NCBI RefSeq assembly: GCF_003386195.1
Contig: NZ_QRDX01000002.1
Span: 153,844 to 217,843, forward strand
Direction: 5' to 3'
Source of the DNA: Seonamhaeicola aphaedonensis
Lineage (GTDB): Bacteria > Bacteroidota > Bacteroidia > Flavobacteriales > Flavobacteriaceae
Length of the DNA: 64,000 bases
Made by a program: the position numbers and the translations under genes. The notes under the pieces were generated by a model, which was given only the letters and a program-made list of their open reading frames with translations, had not been told where the DNA came from and ran no database searches. Each line of letters starts with the position of its first letter. Within the stretch, counting starts at the first letter, position 1. This document shows, in pieces, positions 50,903 to 60,226 of this stretch.

Positions 50903-51901
50903 TTAATCGAAATCTATTGCTTTCTTTTTACGCTTGTTTATTTTATTATCACTGGAATCTTTATTTTTTCTGGATGATTTATTTCTTTTGGTAGGCTTAA
51001 ATGAGTTATCATTTGTATTTTCTGCTTCGGGGTCTCTGTGAAAATCTAACCTGTAGGAAGCTCCCAAACTTGCATTAAAAACAGAAGGCGTGTCTTTTGT
51101 GTTGAATGTAATAGCAGCATCTAACTGAAAATCTTTACTTAGCAAGTGAGCACCACCAACTCTAAAAAGATTGTCTGCATAAAATTCACTTTGAATCCCT
51201 TGGGTTTCACCAAAAATGACCCACTTTGGGTTAAAAGAATGTGTAAGTGTTAAGATATATTGAAAATCAGATTGGTTTGTTCCAATCCTATCTTTTATTA
51301 AATTCATAACGAGCACCCAACCACCAGAAAAATTGTTTTGTGTAGCAATCATTATTTTAGGACTAAACCCCTCAATACCAGGAGCTGTGTAAGGGTTGTT
51401 TTTTGTGTCATAATTAATGCCGGCATACACTGCTATTGCTGGGATTAAATCGTTCCATTTGAAGCCATGATTAGCTTTCCAACTGTATAGATTTGGTTTG
51501 TTAGCTTCTTCATTCTTGTAGGGATCATAAACTAAGTATTTAGCACCAAAAGAAAGGTGTTTAAAATTAGCCCGTTTATCTTCTGCATCAGCATTATAGG
51601 TGTATTTTTTAATATCATTTTGATAATTGCCTTCAATGTTAATCTCTAATTCCTCAAATAATAAGCCATACCTAGCTGCAAAATCTGCGCCTAAACCAGA
51701 CACTTCGTAAGTAGTCGCAGGGGTTCGTTTCTCTTTAACAAAGTAAGGGCCTATTTCAAATTGAACTACGTTTTTACCTACGGAAAAGGCACTTCTTGAG
51801 ACTCCGGGGCGATTGGAGTTAATAACCTCTGTATATTGACTAAAGCAGCAGGTTGTAATTAAACAGAATAAAATGAATAGGGTAGATTTGAAAGGCTTCA
51901 T
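50903..51901 (-). CDS. Outer-membrane beta-barrel protein (phenol-degradation MetA-like), basic tail
   Basis: A 332-residue exported protein. The signal peptide is MKPFKSTLFILFCLITTCC with cleavage before QYTE. Alternating strands with aromatic ends follow (NVVQFEIGPYFV, then HLSFGAKYLVYDP, and final LGASYRLDF), as in the PF13557-type barrel. The last 45 residues are lysine-rich and probably lie outside the barrel. The ATG at 51901 is chosen; a longer frame to 51946 would precede the signal peptide with a basic stretch. It could be a porin or a metabolite channel. Confidence 0.8.
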   Translation of the reverse strand: MKPFKSTLFILFCLITTCCFSQYTEVINSNRPGVSRSAFSVGKNVVQFEIGPYFVKEKRTPATTYEVSGLGADFAARYGLLFEELEINIEGNYQNDIKKYTYNADAEDKRANFKHLSFGAKYLVYDPYKNEEANKPNLYSWKANHGFKWNDLIPAIAVYAGINYDTKNNPYTAPGIEGFSPKIMIATQNNFSGGWVLVMNLIKDRIGTNQSDFQYILTLTHSFNPKWVIFGETQGIQSEFYADNLFRVGGAHLLSKDFQLDAAITFNTKDTPSVFNASLGASYRLDFHRDPEAENTNDNSFKPTKRNKSSRKNKDSSDNKINKRKKKAIDFD

Positions 51902-52024
51902 GATTAATTTTTTATGTTTTAATAAGCTTAAAAACTTTACAAACACATTGTCAATGTGCTACCAAAGATAGATATTTTATACTTTTTTTATCATTTTTAA
52001 ACGTTTTTTAAGCAAGTAGAATTG

Positions 52025-52032
52025 TATTTTTG
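52025..52032 (+). promoter_or_regulatory. -7 element that fixes the DUF4834 start
   Basis: TATTTTTG matches TAnnTTTG and lies 15 bases before the ATG at 52048. It overlaps the upstream TTG at 52030, ruling that start out. Confidence 0.55.
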
Positions 52033-52047
52033 CTAAAAAGAAATTTT

Positions 52048-52335
52048 ATGCTTCAATATGCGTCGGCAGTGGGTTTAGTTAGAACAATACTTATCATTTT
52101 ATTAATATATTTTGGGGTGAAGATAATAGCACGCTTATTATCTCCTTTTTTAATACGCTTTGTTGCAAAAAAAGCTGAAGAGCGTTTTGGTCAGCAATTT
52201 GGAGGACAGTTCCAAAGGAATCAAAAACATGATAAACCAAAAAAAGAAGGTGAAGTGAGTATTGATAAAATACCTAAGCAAAAGACTTCCAATAAAAATG
52301 TAGGTGATTATGTAGATTTCGAAGAAATTGATTAA
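52048..52335 (+). CDS. DUF4834 family protein
   Basis: A 95-residue protein with one N-terminal transmembrane helix (residues 6-25, VGLVRTILIILLIYFGV) and a basic then acidic tail (KKAEERFGQQFGGQFQRNQKHDK, ending YVDFEEID). It has the DUF4834 pattern common in Flavobacteria. It is 31 bases before the YfhO gene. Function unknown. Confidence 0.82.
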   Translation: MLQYASAVGLVRTILIILLIYFGVKIIARLLSPFLIRFVAKKAEERFGQQFGGQFQRNQKHDKPKKEGEVSIDKIPKQKTSNKNVGDYVDFEEID

Positions 52336-52366
52336 TTTCACCATCATTTGATTTTAAAGCACTTTC

Positions 52367-54811
52367 ATGCCAATTTCATTTAAAAAAATCTTACCTCACA
52401 TTCTAATTTTATTGGGGTTTGTAGCGATTTCATTAGCTTATTTTAGTCCAGTTTTACAAGGGAAAGCTATTTTTCAAAATGACATCAAGCAGTACATTGG
52501 GATGTCTAAACAACAAAAGGATTTTAGAGCCGAAACCGGTGAGGAAACCTATTGGACTAACAGTGCTTTTGGAGGGATGCCTACCTACCAATTGGGTGCT
52601 ATTTATCCAAATAACTACATTAAAAAATTAGACCTAGCCTTGAGGTTTCTGCCAAGGCCAGCAGATTATTTATTTTTGTATTTATTAAGTTTTTACATAT
52701 TACTTTTAGTGTTAAAAGTCGATTTTAAACTGGCTGCTATTGGCGCTTTAGCCTTCGGATTTTCAACTTATTTAATTATTATTTTAGGAGTAGGTCACAA
52801 TAGTAAAGCACATGCCATTGCTTATATGCCCATGGTTTTAAGTGGCATTTTGCTCACCTTCCAACGAAAATACTTTACTGGTTTTCTACTTACCACGATA
52901 GCTATGGGATTAGAAATTGTTTCTAATCATTTTCAAATGACTTATTATTTGTTACTGCTAGTTATTGTTTTGGGTTTGGTTTATTTAATTGATGCTTACA
53001 AAAAGAAGGTGTTGTCGCATTATTTCAAATCTGTTGGAATACTCGTGTTAGCTGTTTTTTTATCCATTGGATTAAATGCTACAGGTGTTTTAGCTACTAA
53101 AGAATATGTAAAGGAAAGCACCAGAGGTAAAAGTGAATTAACTATAAATCCAGATGGATCGCCAAAGGAAGTAACTTCTGGTTTAGACAGAGATTATATT
53201 ACTCAATTTAGTTATGGTTTGGTAGAGACTTTTAATCTTTTTATTCCAAGATTTATGGGTGGAGGTAATTCTGAAAATCTTGGAAAAGACTCCAATACCT
53301 ATGAGGCGTATAGAAAATTAGGAGCCTCTCATACACAAGCACTTGAAGCGGCCGAATATGCACCCATGTACTGGGGAAAACAGCCTATTGTAGAGGCGCC
53401 TGCCTATGTTGGGGCTGTGGTTTTGTTTTTGTTTGTTCTAGGATTGTTTTTGGTAAAAGGACGATTGAAATGGTGGTTGGTTGGCGGTACAATTTTATCA
53501 TTATTGCTTTCTTATGGTAAAAATTTAAGTTTTTTAACTAATTTCTTTATTGATTATGTACCGTTGTACAATAAGTTTAGAGCGGTAAGCTCTATTCAGG
53601 TACTCTTAGAATTATGTGTTCCTGTATTGGCAGTATTTAGTTTGGTAAAGCTCTTAAATAATTTTGAAAAAGACGAAGAAAAGTTAAAAGCATTAAAGTA
53701 CACTACAGTTATAACAGGAGGTTTAGCAATATTATTTTTACTTTTAAAAGATACGTTGTTTAATTTCTCTGGAGCTTCTGATGGTGTTTATATACAGAAT
53801 TACGGGCAAGATTTTATCAGATCCATAAAAGAGGATAGGCGGGCTATTTTTACTTCAGATACTATAAGAACACTAGTTTTGGTATTACTTTCTGCTGCAA
53901 CTATTTACTATTATTTAAAAGGCAAGCTCAAAGAACAGTGGTTGCTTGTGATTTTTGGAGTGCTCATTCTTTTCGATTTGATTGGTGTTAATCGACGTTA
54001 TGTCAATAATGATGACTTTGTCCCCGCCATTACTATGAATAAACCATTTAATGCCAATGCGGCTGATAAGGAAATACTTAAAGATAAATCGCATTTCAGA
54101 GTATTTGATATTTCCAATGAGGGTCTTCAAAATAGAACAAAGGCGTCCTATTTTCATAACTCTCTTAATGGATATAATGCTGCCGAATTAAAGCGATACA
54201 GAGAAGTTTTTGACTTTTATGTATCAAAGAACAACATTAACGTTCTAAACATGCTAAACACCAAATATATCATTGCCGACAGTGAAGAAGGCATCATATC
54301 TTACGTAAATGACAAAGCTAATGGTAATGCTTGGTTTGTTAAAAAATTAAAAGTTGTTGAAACTGCCAACGAAGAAATTTTAGCGCTAGATAGTTTAGAT
54401 AACAAGAACGTGGCAACCATACACAAATCTCAACTAAAAGCTTCAGTCTTTAAACCAGAAAACAATCTTAGTTTTGAAGTAGATTCTTTAACTTCAATCA
54501 CTTTAAAAGAAGTAAAACCCAATTATTTAAAATACGCGTCCAACAACTCAAATGATGGTTTTGCGGTGTTTTCTGAGATTTATTACGGTAATGGATGGAA
54601 AACATATATCAATGGAGCGCCAACTAATCATGTGCGCGTAAACTACACCTTACGTGGTATGAATATCCCAAAGGGTCAACACGTCATCGAATTCAAATTT
54701 GACCCCGATGTAGTAAAAACGGGTAGCACTATTGCTTTAGCTAGTTCTGTATTATTGGTATTATTAGTTCTAGGAGGTTTATTTTTTGAGTTTAAACAAA
54801 ACAAAACGTAA
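52367..54811 (+). CDS. YfhO-family membrane protein
   Basis: An 814-residue protein with about 12 N-terminal and middle transmembrane helices (for example residues 9-29, 100-118, 160-230) and a large C-terminal periplasmic domain followed by a final helix (VLLVLLVLGGLFFEF). It has the YfhO (PF09586) pattern, including the DIKQYIGMSKQQKDFR and FGGMPTYQLG segments near residue 40-75. YfhO-type proteins belong to the GT-C glycosyltransferase superfamily. It lies next to a GT4 glycosyltransferase and a flippase. Confidence 0.88.
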   Translation: MPISFKKILPHILILLGFVAISLAYFSPVLQGKAIFQNDIKQYIGMSKQQKDFRAETGEETYWTNSAFGGMPTYQLGAIYPNNYIKKLDLALRFLPRPADYLFLYLLSFYILLLVLKVDFKLAAIGALAFGFSTYLIIILGVGHNSKAHAIAYMPMVLSGILLTFQRKYFTGFLLTTIAMGLEIVSNHFQMTYYLLLLVIVLGLVYLIDAYKKKVLSHYFKSVGILVLAVFLSIGLNATGVLATKEYVKESTRGKSELTINPDGSPKEVTSGLDRDYITQFSYGLVETFNLFIPRFMGGGNSENLGKDSNTYEAYRKLGASHTQALEAAEYAPMYWGKQPIVEAPAYVGAVVLFLFVLGLFLVKGRLKWWLVGGTILSLLLSYGKNLSFLTNFFIDYVPLYNKFRAVSSIQVLLELCVPVLAVFSLVKLLNNFEKDEEKLKALKYTTVITGGLAILFLLLKDTLFNFSGASDGVYIQNYGQDFIRSIKEDRRAIFTSDTIRTLVLVLLSAATIYYYLKGKLKEQWLLVIFGVLILFDLIGVNRRYVNNDDFVPAITMNKPFNANAADKEILKDKSHFRVFDISNEGLQNRTKASYFHNSLNGYNAAELKRYREVFDFYVSKNNINVLNMLNTKYIIADSEEGIISYVNDKANGNAWFVKKLKVVETANEEILALDSLDNKNVATIHKSQLKASVFKPENNLSFEVDSLTSITLKEVKPNYLKYASNNSNDGFAVFSEIYYGNGWKTYINGAPTNHVRVNYTLRGMNIPKGQHVIEFKFDPDVVKTGSTIALASSVLLVLLVLGGLFFEFKQNKT

Positions 54812-54812
54812 A

Positions 54813-56090
54813 GTGCGTAAAAAGGCACTCATAATCACCTATTATTGGCCTCCAGCTGGTGGTCCAGGAGTACAACGTTGGTTAAAATTTGTAAAGTATT
54901 TACCAGATTTTAATATAGAGCCTGTTGTATTTATACCTGAAAACCCTAATTATGCTTTAATTGATGAAACTTTAACTGATGACGTTTCTAAAGATGTAGC
55001 TATTTTGAAGCTACCCATAAAAGAGCCTTATAAATTGGCGAGATTCCTTTCTAAAAAGAAATCAAATACGATAAGTAAAGGTATTATTTCAGATGAGCAA
55101 ACACAGAGTTTAACTGAAAGGATTATGCTTTACATACGTGGAAATTTCTTTATTCCAGACGCTAGAAAGCATTGGGTAGCACCATCGGTTAAGTTTCTTT
55201 CTGAGTATATTAAAAGAGAAAATATCGAAACCATTATTACTACGGGACCACCTCATAGCCTACATTTAATTGGTATACAGCTTAAAGAAAATTTAAAGGT
55301 TAAATGGATTGCAGATTTCAGAGATCCATGGACAACCATTGGATATCATAAAAAATTGAAGCTTTCCAAGCGTTCCAGAAAAAAGCATTTGTTTTTAGAA
55401 AAAAGCGTATTGAATAGCGCCAATCAAATTATTGTAACCAGTTTTGTTACCAAAGATGAATTTTCTAAAATCACCTCAAAACCCATTGAAGTCATTACTA
55501 ATGGATATGATTATGAATCTGTTGCCCCTGTAGTATTAGACTCTAAATTTAGTTTATCACACATTGGGTCTTTACTGTCAAAACGAAATCCCAAAGTTTT
55601 ATGGAAAGCTTTGAGTGATTTGATAAAGGAAGAACCTAATTTTTCAACAGACTTGCAAATTAATTTTGTTGGCTCAATAAGCAACGAAGTGCTTGAGTCT
55701 CTTGAAAAACATGATTTAACAAGTTATATAAGTAATGTGGGTTATGTGTCGCATAAAGAAGCACTGAAATATCAGAAAAAGTCTCAAGTTTTATTGCTCA
55801 TTGAAATCAATTCCAAAGAAACTAAGGGCATAATTCCTGGAAAACTTTTTGAATATATGATATCTAATAGGCCTATAATTGCATTAGGTCCTAAAGGCTC
55901 TGATGTAGAAAAAATAGTAAAGGATACCAATACCGGGAACTACTTTAGCTATGATGATTACACTTTGTTAAAAACAACTATATTGAGTCATTACAAGGCC
56001 TATAAAAATGAAGCGTTACAATCATTTCCTATTGGTTTACAAAAATATAGCAGAAAGAAATTAACAGAATCATTATCTAAATTAATCTAA
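54813..56090 (+). CDS. Glycosyltransferase, family 4-like
   Basis: A 425-residue GT-B enzyme. It opens KALIITYYWPPAGGPGVQRWLKF, has WIADFRDPWTTIGY near residue 165, and the nucleotide-sugar segment KLFEYMISNRPIIALGPKGSDV near 345-365. A GTG at 54813, one base after the YfhO stop, is the likely start; a TTG at 54786 lies inside yfhO. It probably builds a polysaccharide or glycolipid with the adjacent flippase, with which it overlaps by one base (TAATG). Confidence 0.85.
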   Translation: MRKKALIITYYWPPAGGPGVQRWLKFVKYLPDFNIEPVVFIPENPNYALIDETLTDDVSKDVAILKLPIKEPYKLARFLSKKKSNTISKGIISDEQTQSLTERIMLYIRGNFFIPDARKHWVAPSVKFLSEYIKRENIETIITTGPPHSLHLIGIQLKENLKVKWIADFRDPWTTIGYHKKLKLSKRSRKKHLFLEKSVLNSANQIIVTSFVTKDEFSKITSKPIEVITNGYDYESVAPVVLDSKFSLSHIGSLLSKRNPKVLWKALSDLIKEEPNFSTDLQINFVGSISNEVLESLEKHDLTSYISNVGYVSHKEALKYQKKSQVLLLIEINSKETKGIIPGKLFEYMISNRPIIALGPKGSDVEKIVKDTNTGNYFSYDDYTLLKTTILSHYKAYKNEALQSFPIGLQKYSRKKLTESLSKLI

Positions 56091-57550
56091 TGGGTATTGT
56101 TGCTTCACAATCTTTTAAAAATGTTATCACTACTTATTTGGGGTTTTTGATTGGAGCCATTAACACCTTGTTTTTATATACTGAATTTCTAAGTGATGCT
56201 TACTACGGAATGGTTGGGTTTATGTTGTCTGCAGCTTACGTTATGATGCCTTTAATGGCTTTTGGTACACATAATACCCTAGTAAAGTTTTATTCATCGT
56301 TTAAAACACGTGTATCATTGCATAGCTTTTTAACTTTGATGATTTTCTTACCATTGGCTATTATGCTTCCTGTAAGCGTTATTGGGTATATCTGTCATGA
56401 ATCAATTGGAGCGTTTCTGTCAACAGAAAATACCATCATAAAAAACTACTTATGGCATACTTTGCTCATAGCCATAGCATTAGCATACTTTGAGGTATTT
56501 TTTGCTTGGGCGAAAGTACAAATGAAAACGGTTTTTGGAAACTTTATGAAAGAGGTCTTTCATAGAGTAGGCACCATGATTCTACTGTTGTCACTTTACA
56601 TTGATATAATTAATGTAGAGCAGTTTATGGTGGGATTGGTGGTAGTTTATTTGATAAGGACTTTCATAATGATGTTTTTTGCTTTTAGCATTAAATTGCC
56701 TGTTATAGTTTTTAAAAAAATTAGCAATTTAAGGAGTATATTAAAATATTCTTCACTAATAATTATTGCAGGTTCTGTAGCTACAGTTTTATTAGATGTT
56801 GATAAAGTAATGCTCGGAAAATATATACCAATAGAGCAGATAGCCTACTATAATGTGGCCATATTTATAGCAACAGTCATAGCGGTTCCCCAAAGATCTA
56901 TGCATCAAATTTTATTACCTCTCGCAGCTACTTATTTAAATGAAAAAGATTATGATGCTTTAGAAAATTTGTATCAAAAAAGTTCTTTAAACTTGTTGGT
57001 AATAAGTGGATTGGTTTTTTTATTGATTATTTTAAATATCAATGAGTTGTATCTTTTAATTGATGTAGCATTTAGCTCGGGCTTAAACGTGGTCTTACTG
57101 ATTAGTGTAGCAAAACTTTACGACTCCCTTTTAGGTAGTAATAATGCCATTTTATTTAATAGCGATTATTACAAAATAGTTTTAATTTTAGGAGTTGTTT
57201 TAGTTGTATCAATGATAGTTCTTAATATGATTTTTATTCCTTTGTATGGTATTAATGGTGCAGCTCTGGCCACTTTTTTAGCCATTTTTTTCTACAATAC
57301 TGGCAAATTGTTTTTTGTGTATCGATACTTTAAAATGTTACCTTTTACGATGCATAGTTTAAGGGCAGGAGGCCTTATTATAGTAATGGCTTTACTCTTT
57401 TATTTTTGGGATTTTTCTTTTAGTCCTGTTATTAATATAGGACTGAAATCAATACTGATTTGTGTAAGTTATCTTCTAGTCGTTTATAAGTTTAACTTGT
57501 CTAGTGATATTTCGAGTATCATAAGTAAGTCTATCAAAAGAAATCAGTAA
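56090..57550 (+). CDS. Polysaccharide flippase (Wzx/MurJ-like, MATE-like fold)
   Basis: A 486-residue protein with 12-14 transmembrane helices and the polysaccharide biosynthesis/flippase pattern: FKNVITTYLGFLIGAINTLFLYTEFL at the start, DVDKVMLGKYIPIEQIAYYNVA near 235 and FIPLYGINGAALATFLA near 385. It moves lipid-linked sugars to the periplasm. With YfhO and the GT4 gene it makes a three-gene glycan unit. Confidence 0.9.
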   Translation: MGIVASQSFKNVITTYLGFLIGAINTLFLYTEFLSDAYYGMVGFMLSAAYVMMPLMAFGTHNTLVKFYSSFKTRVSLHSFLTLMIFLPLAIMLPVSVIGYICHESIGAFLSTENTIIKNYLWHTLLIAIALAYFEVFFAWAKVQMKTVFGNFMKEVFHRVGTMILLLSLYIDIINVEQFMVGLVVVYLIRTFIMMFFAFSIKLPVIVFKKISNLRSILKYSSLIIIAGSVATVLLDVDKVMLGKYIPIEQIAYYNVAIFIATVIAVPQRSMHQILLPLAATYLNEKDYDALENLYQKSSLNLLVISGLVFLLIILNINELYLLIDVAFSSGLNVVLLISVAKLYDSLLGSNNAILFNSDYYKIVLILGVVLVVSMIVLNMIFIPLYGINGAALATFLAIFFYNTGKLFFVYRYFKMLPFTMHSLRAGGLIIVMALLFYFWDFSFSPVINIGLKSILICVSYLLVVYKFNLSSDISSIISKSIKRNQ

Positions 57551-57621
57551 AAGAGAAAATCCCACGACGTTGCTTTGAGGCAAACATATCGCAGGACTTT
57601 CCAACTAACCAACCAAAACGG

Positions 57622-58875
57622 TTATGATCTTCTTCTAGATAGAGTAGATCTTGTATCTCTACTAGAGGAACCTCTACTTTGAGTTGCTCTAGAGTTATTG
57701 TCTTTTGATGATCTAGATACCGATGATTTTTGCGGCGAACTAGATTTTCTCGGTGTACTTAGTCTAGAAGCTATGTTTTCTTGTGATCTTGAAGATCTAT
57801 TAACAACTTGAGGTGTTCTCCTAGAACTAGTACTATTATAATTACGAGACTTTGTACTTTTTGGTTTTTCAATTTTTGAATTATTTCTATCTCGCGTTAT
57901 AGAATGTGATGACCTATTAGTTGTTGCGGGTCTTGTTGTTCTACTAACGTTTTCTCTCATTCCTTTAGTATTTGCAATTTGAGAATTTCTTCTATTTTCA
58001 GGCTTTGTTACTATGGTATTGTTTCTTCCAGAACTATTTCCTCTAACAATTTTTGAATCATGACTTCTTGTGCTTCTGTTAGTAACAGCATTTCTTCCTG
58101 AAGTTGTTGCATATCTGGAATCGTTTACTTTAGCAAATCCTCTTCTACTTACATTTCTATTAATGCTAGTAACGTTTCTGGAACTTCTATTAACCGTGGC
58201 ATAATTTCTATTTCTTATAATACTGGTACCTCTTCTACTAGCAACAGATGTTATAGGTCTATAATTGTTATAGAAAGGTCTAGAATATACATATCTAACT
58301 GGGTTATAAAATCTTCTATAGGGTCTGTTATATACTACGCAATAATTTACAGAAGGAATGGCATAAAACCTGTGCCAAGGTCTAAAAACATAGTGTCTAT
58401 TGTATATGTTTATAAATCCTGTACAATGTGAGAATACATTATATCTATTATAGTGTACATACAAACCTCCAACCCTGTTAACGTAGCCAAAATTGTTGTA
58501 ATGAATGTTCACATTTCCTGCCTGAACAATACGCCCGTAGTAATCATAAAAAATAGGTGTATTTTCAATTTGAATTACGGCGCCAAATTCATCATACTGA
58601 ACAAAAGCATTATAATCATAGCCTGAATTGAAGCTAATGCTAACATGAGGTGAATTAAATGAGGCATTAAAACGAGAATTACCCCTTAAAATATTGAAAT
58701 CAAATTGTCCATCCGGAAACACAGAAAATTCAATACCATTTTCTACAAATATGAAAGAATTACCATAACCTCCAATATAAGTAGATGTTATTAAATTATT
58801 TGAATTGGTGGTTGACGCGTTAACAGTTAATCCTGTAAGGATAAAACCTGCTATAAAGAATAGTAAATTTTTCAT
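57622..58875 (-). CDS. Secreted protein with Tyr/Asn-rich domain and very basic Arg/Ser/Asn tail
   Basis: A 417-residue protein with a signal peptide (MKNLLFFIAGFILTGLTVNA). Residues 25-215 form a Tyr, Phe and Asn-rich domain of short repeated strands (FDEFGAVIQIENTPIFYDYYGRI-like). Residues 215-417 are low-complexity and strongly basic, mostly Arg, Ser, Asn and Thr with almost no acidic residues (SRRGTSIIRNRNYATVNRSSRN and so on). No known domain. The tail could bind nucleic acid, LPS or acidic polysaccharide outside the cell. Codon use looks normal, so transfer is not suggested. Confidence 0.8.
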   Translation of the reverse strand: MKNLLFFIAGFILTGLTVNASTTNSNNLITSTYIGGYGNSFIFVENGIEFSVFPDGQFDFNILRGNSRFNASFNSPHVSISFNSGYDYNAFVQYDEFGAVIQIENTPIFYDYYGRIVQAGNVNIHYNNFGYVNRVGGLYVHYNRYNVFSHCTGFINIYNRHYVFRPWHRFYAIPSVNYCVVYNRPYRRFYNPVRYVYSRPFYNNYRPITSVASRRGTSIIRNRNYATVNRSSRNVTSINRNVSRRGFAKVNDSRYATTSGRNAVTNRSTRSHDSKIVRGNSSGRNNTIVTKPENRRNSQIANTKGMRENVSRTTRPATTNRSSHSITRDRNNSKIEKPKSTKSRNYNSTSSRRTPQVVNRSSRSQENIASRLSTPRKSSSPQKSSVSRSSKDNNSRATQSRGSSSRDTRSTLSRRRS

Positions 58876-59139
58876 AATCGTAAAATTTTAATGTGAATAC
58901 ATTTAAATGTTACCAAACAGCGTGCCAAAAAAAAGTAAGGCGCTTGTAAGCCTTATTATTAAAGGGTTAATCGTTATTTTTTATTTGAGAAGTTATTTGA
59001 ATTACTACTATCAATTTATTTTTTTAGAATATTTCATTTAAAAAGGGCAATACTATTCTTTGAAAATATTTATAAACTTAATATAACTGTGCTAGTCTTA
59101 TTCTAAAAACTTTCATATTTTTATGAAAACTGGTTTAAT

Positions 59140-60219
59140 TTGACGAGGAATTCTACAATCATTTGCAAAAATTGTGAAAACACCTTTGAAAAGTGCTTCA
59201 AATTTTGTCCGCATTGTGGGCAACAAGCAAAAGATAATCTTACGGTGGGTGTATTGTTTTATAATACCATAAGCAACTATTTTTCTTTTGATGCCCGATT
59301 TTTTAAAAGTTTTCTACCCTTAATGCTGAAACCAGGGTATTTAGCGAAAAAATTTGTTGGAGGTAAACGTTTGCTCTATCTACATCCTGCACAATTATAT
59401 TTATTTATATCGGTAATTTTTTTCTTTTTAATGTCAACACTAATAGTTAGGGAAAACGTTCAAAACATTGATAAAGCTCTTAAAAATGCTGCAGTTGAGC
59501 CTTACGTGTTAGATAGTTTAAAAACAGAGACCACCAAGGTTTTAGATTCGGTAAAAATTGATAGTGTCCTAACGCCGTTAAATAACATTAGTTTTAAGGA
59601 GATTAACAATGATAATGTAAAAGTTTTAGATTCTTTAATTAAAACTGAAGTCGAAGGAGGTTCTGTTTTGCAATCAGATTTTGGATATAATTTTAGAAAC
59701 GTGGATTCGCTTGTTGCTTCTGGTGCCTCAGATAAAGAGATTTATAAAGTCATGGGGATGGAAGATAACGCTGGCTACTTAAAGCGAAAGTTTTATGCGC
59801 AGACTTTAAAGTTTCTAAAGCAACGAAATGGCGGTCAAATAGTTCAAGCTGCTTATGACGCCATACCAGTGGCATTGTTTATTTTATTACCAATTTTTGC
59901 ATTAATTCTTAAAATGCTCTTTTACAGGAAAGGTACTTATGCCTATCATTTAGTATTTAGCTTTTATTATTTTGCATTTTTATTTACTGTTTTTAGTGTC
60001 ATACTAGTAGTAAATACCATGATTGACATTCCCGGTTGGATAGAATCACTTGTAATATTATCAACTTTCTTTTATTTATTAGTTGCAGTAAAACAATTTT
60101 ATGAAAACGGATGGCTATCTAGTTTTATTAAAACGTGGCTTATTTCATTTTTATATTTAAGTTTTGTGCTTCCAATAGCCTTTTTGGTCTTAATATTTGT
60201 TGGCTTTTTGTTTTACTAG
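59140..60219 (+). CDS. DUF3667 membrane protein with zinc ribbon
   Basis: A 359-residue protein. The N-terminal zinc ribbon CKNCENTFEKCFKFCPHC at residues 9-26 is followed by the DUF3667 pattern (FDARFFKSFLPLMLKPGYLAKKF, LLYLHPAQLYLFISVIFFFLM). A coiled polar region (residues 110-220) and four C-terminal helices complete it. The start is a TTG at 59140, since no ATG is in frame upstream of the ribbon. It is convergent with uvrA, with 7 bases between the stops. Confidence 0.87.
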   Translation: MTRNSTIICKNCENTFEKCFKFCPHCGQQAKDNLTVGVLFYNTISNYFSFDARFFKSFLPLMLKPGYLAKKFVGGKRLLYLHPAQLYLFISVIFFFLMSTLIVRENVQNIDKALKNAAVEPYVLDSLKTETTKVLDSVKIDSVLTPLNNISFKEINNDNVKVLDSLIKTEVEGGSVLQSDFGYNFRNVDSLVASGASDKEIYKVMGMEDNAGYLKRKFYAQTLKFLKQRNGGQIVQAAYDAIPVALFILLPIFALILKMLFYRKGTYAYHLVFSFYYFAFLFTVFSVILVVNTMIDIPGWIESLVILSTFFYLLVAVKQFYENGWLSSFIKTWLISFLYLSFVLPIAFLVLIFVGFLFY

Positions 60220-60226
60220 AAAAAAC

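Noticed and set aside
57603-57618. AACTAACCAACCAAAA motif, also seen near 39271 and inverted near 50880
   Set aside because: The three sites share no consistent position relative to genes and the motif is low in complexity, so I could not support a role.
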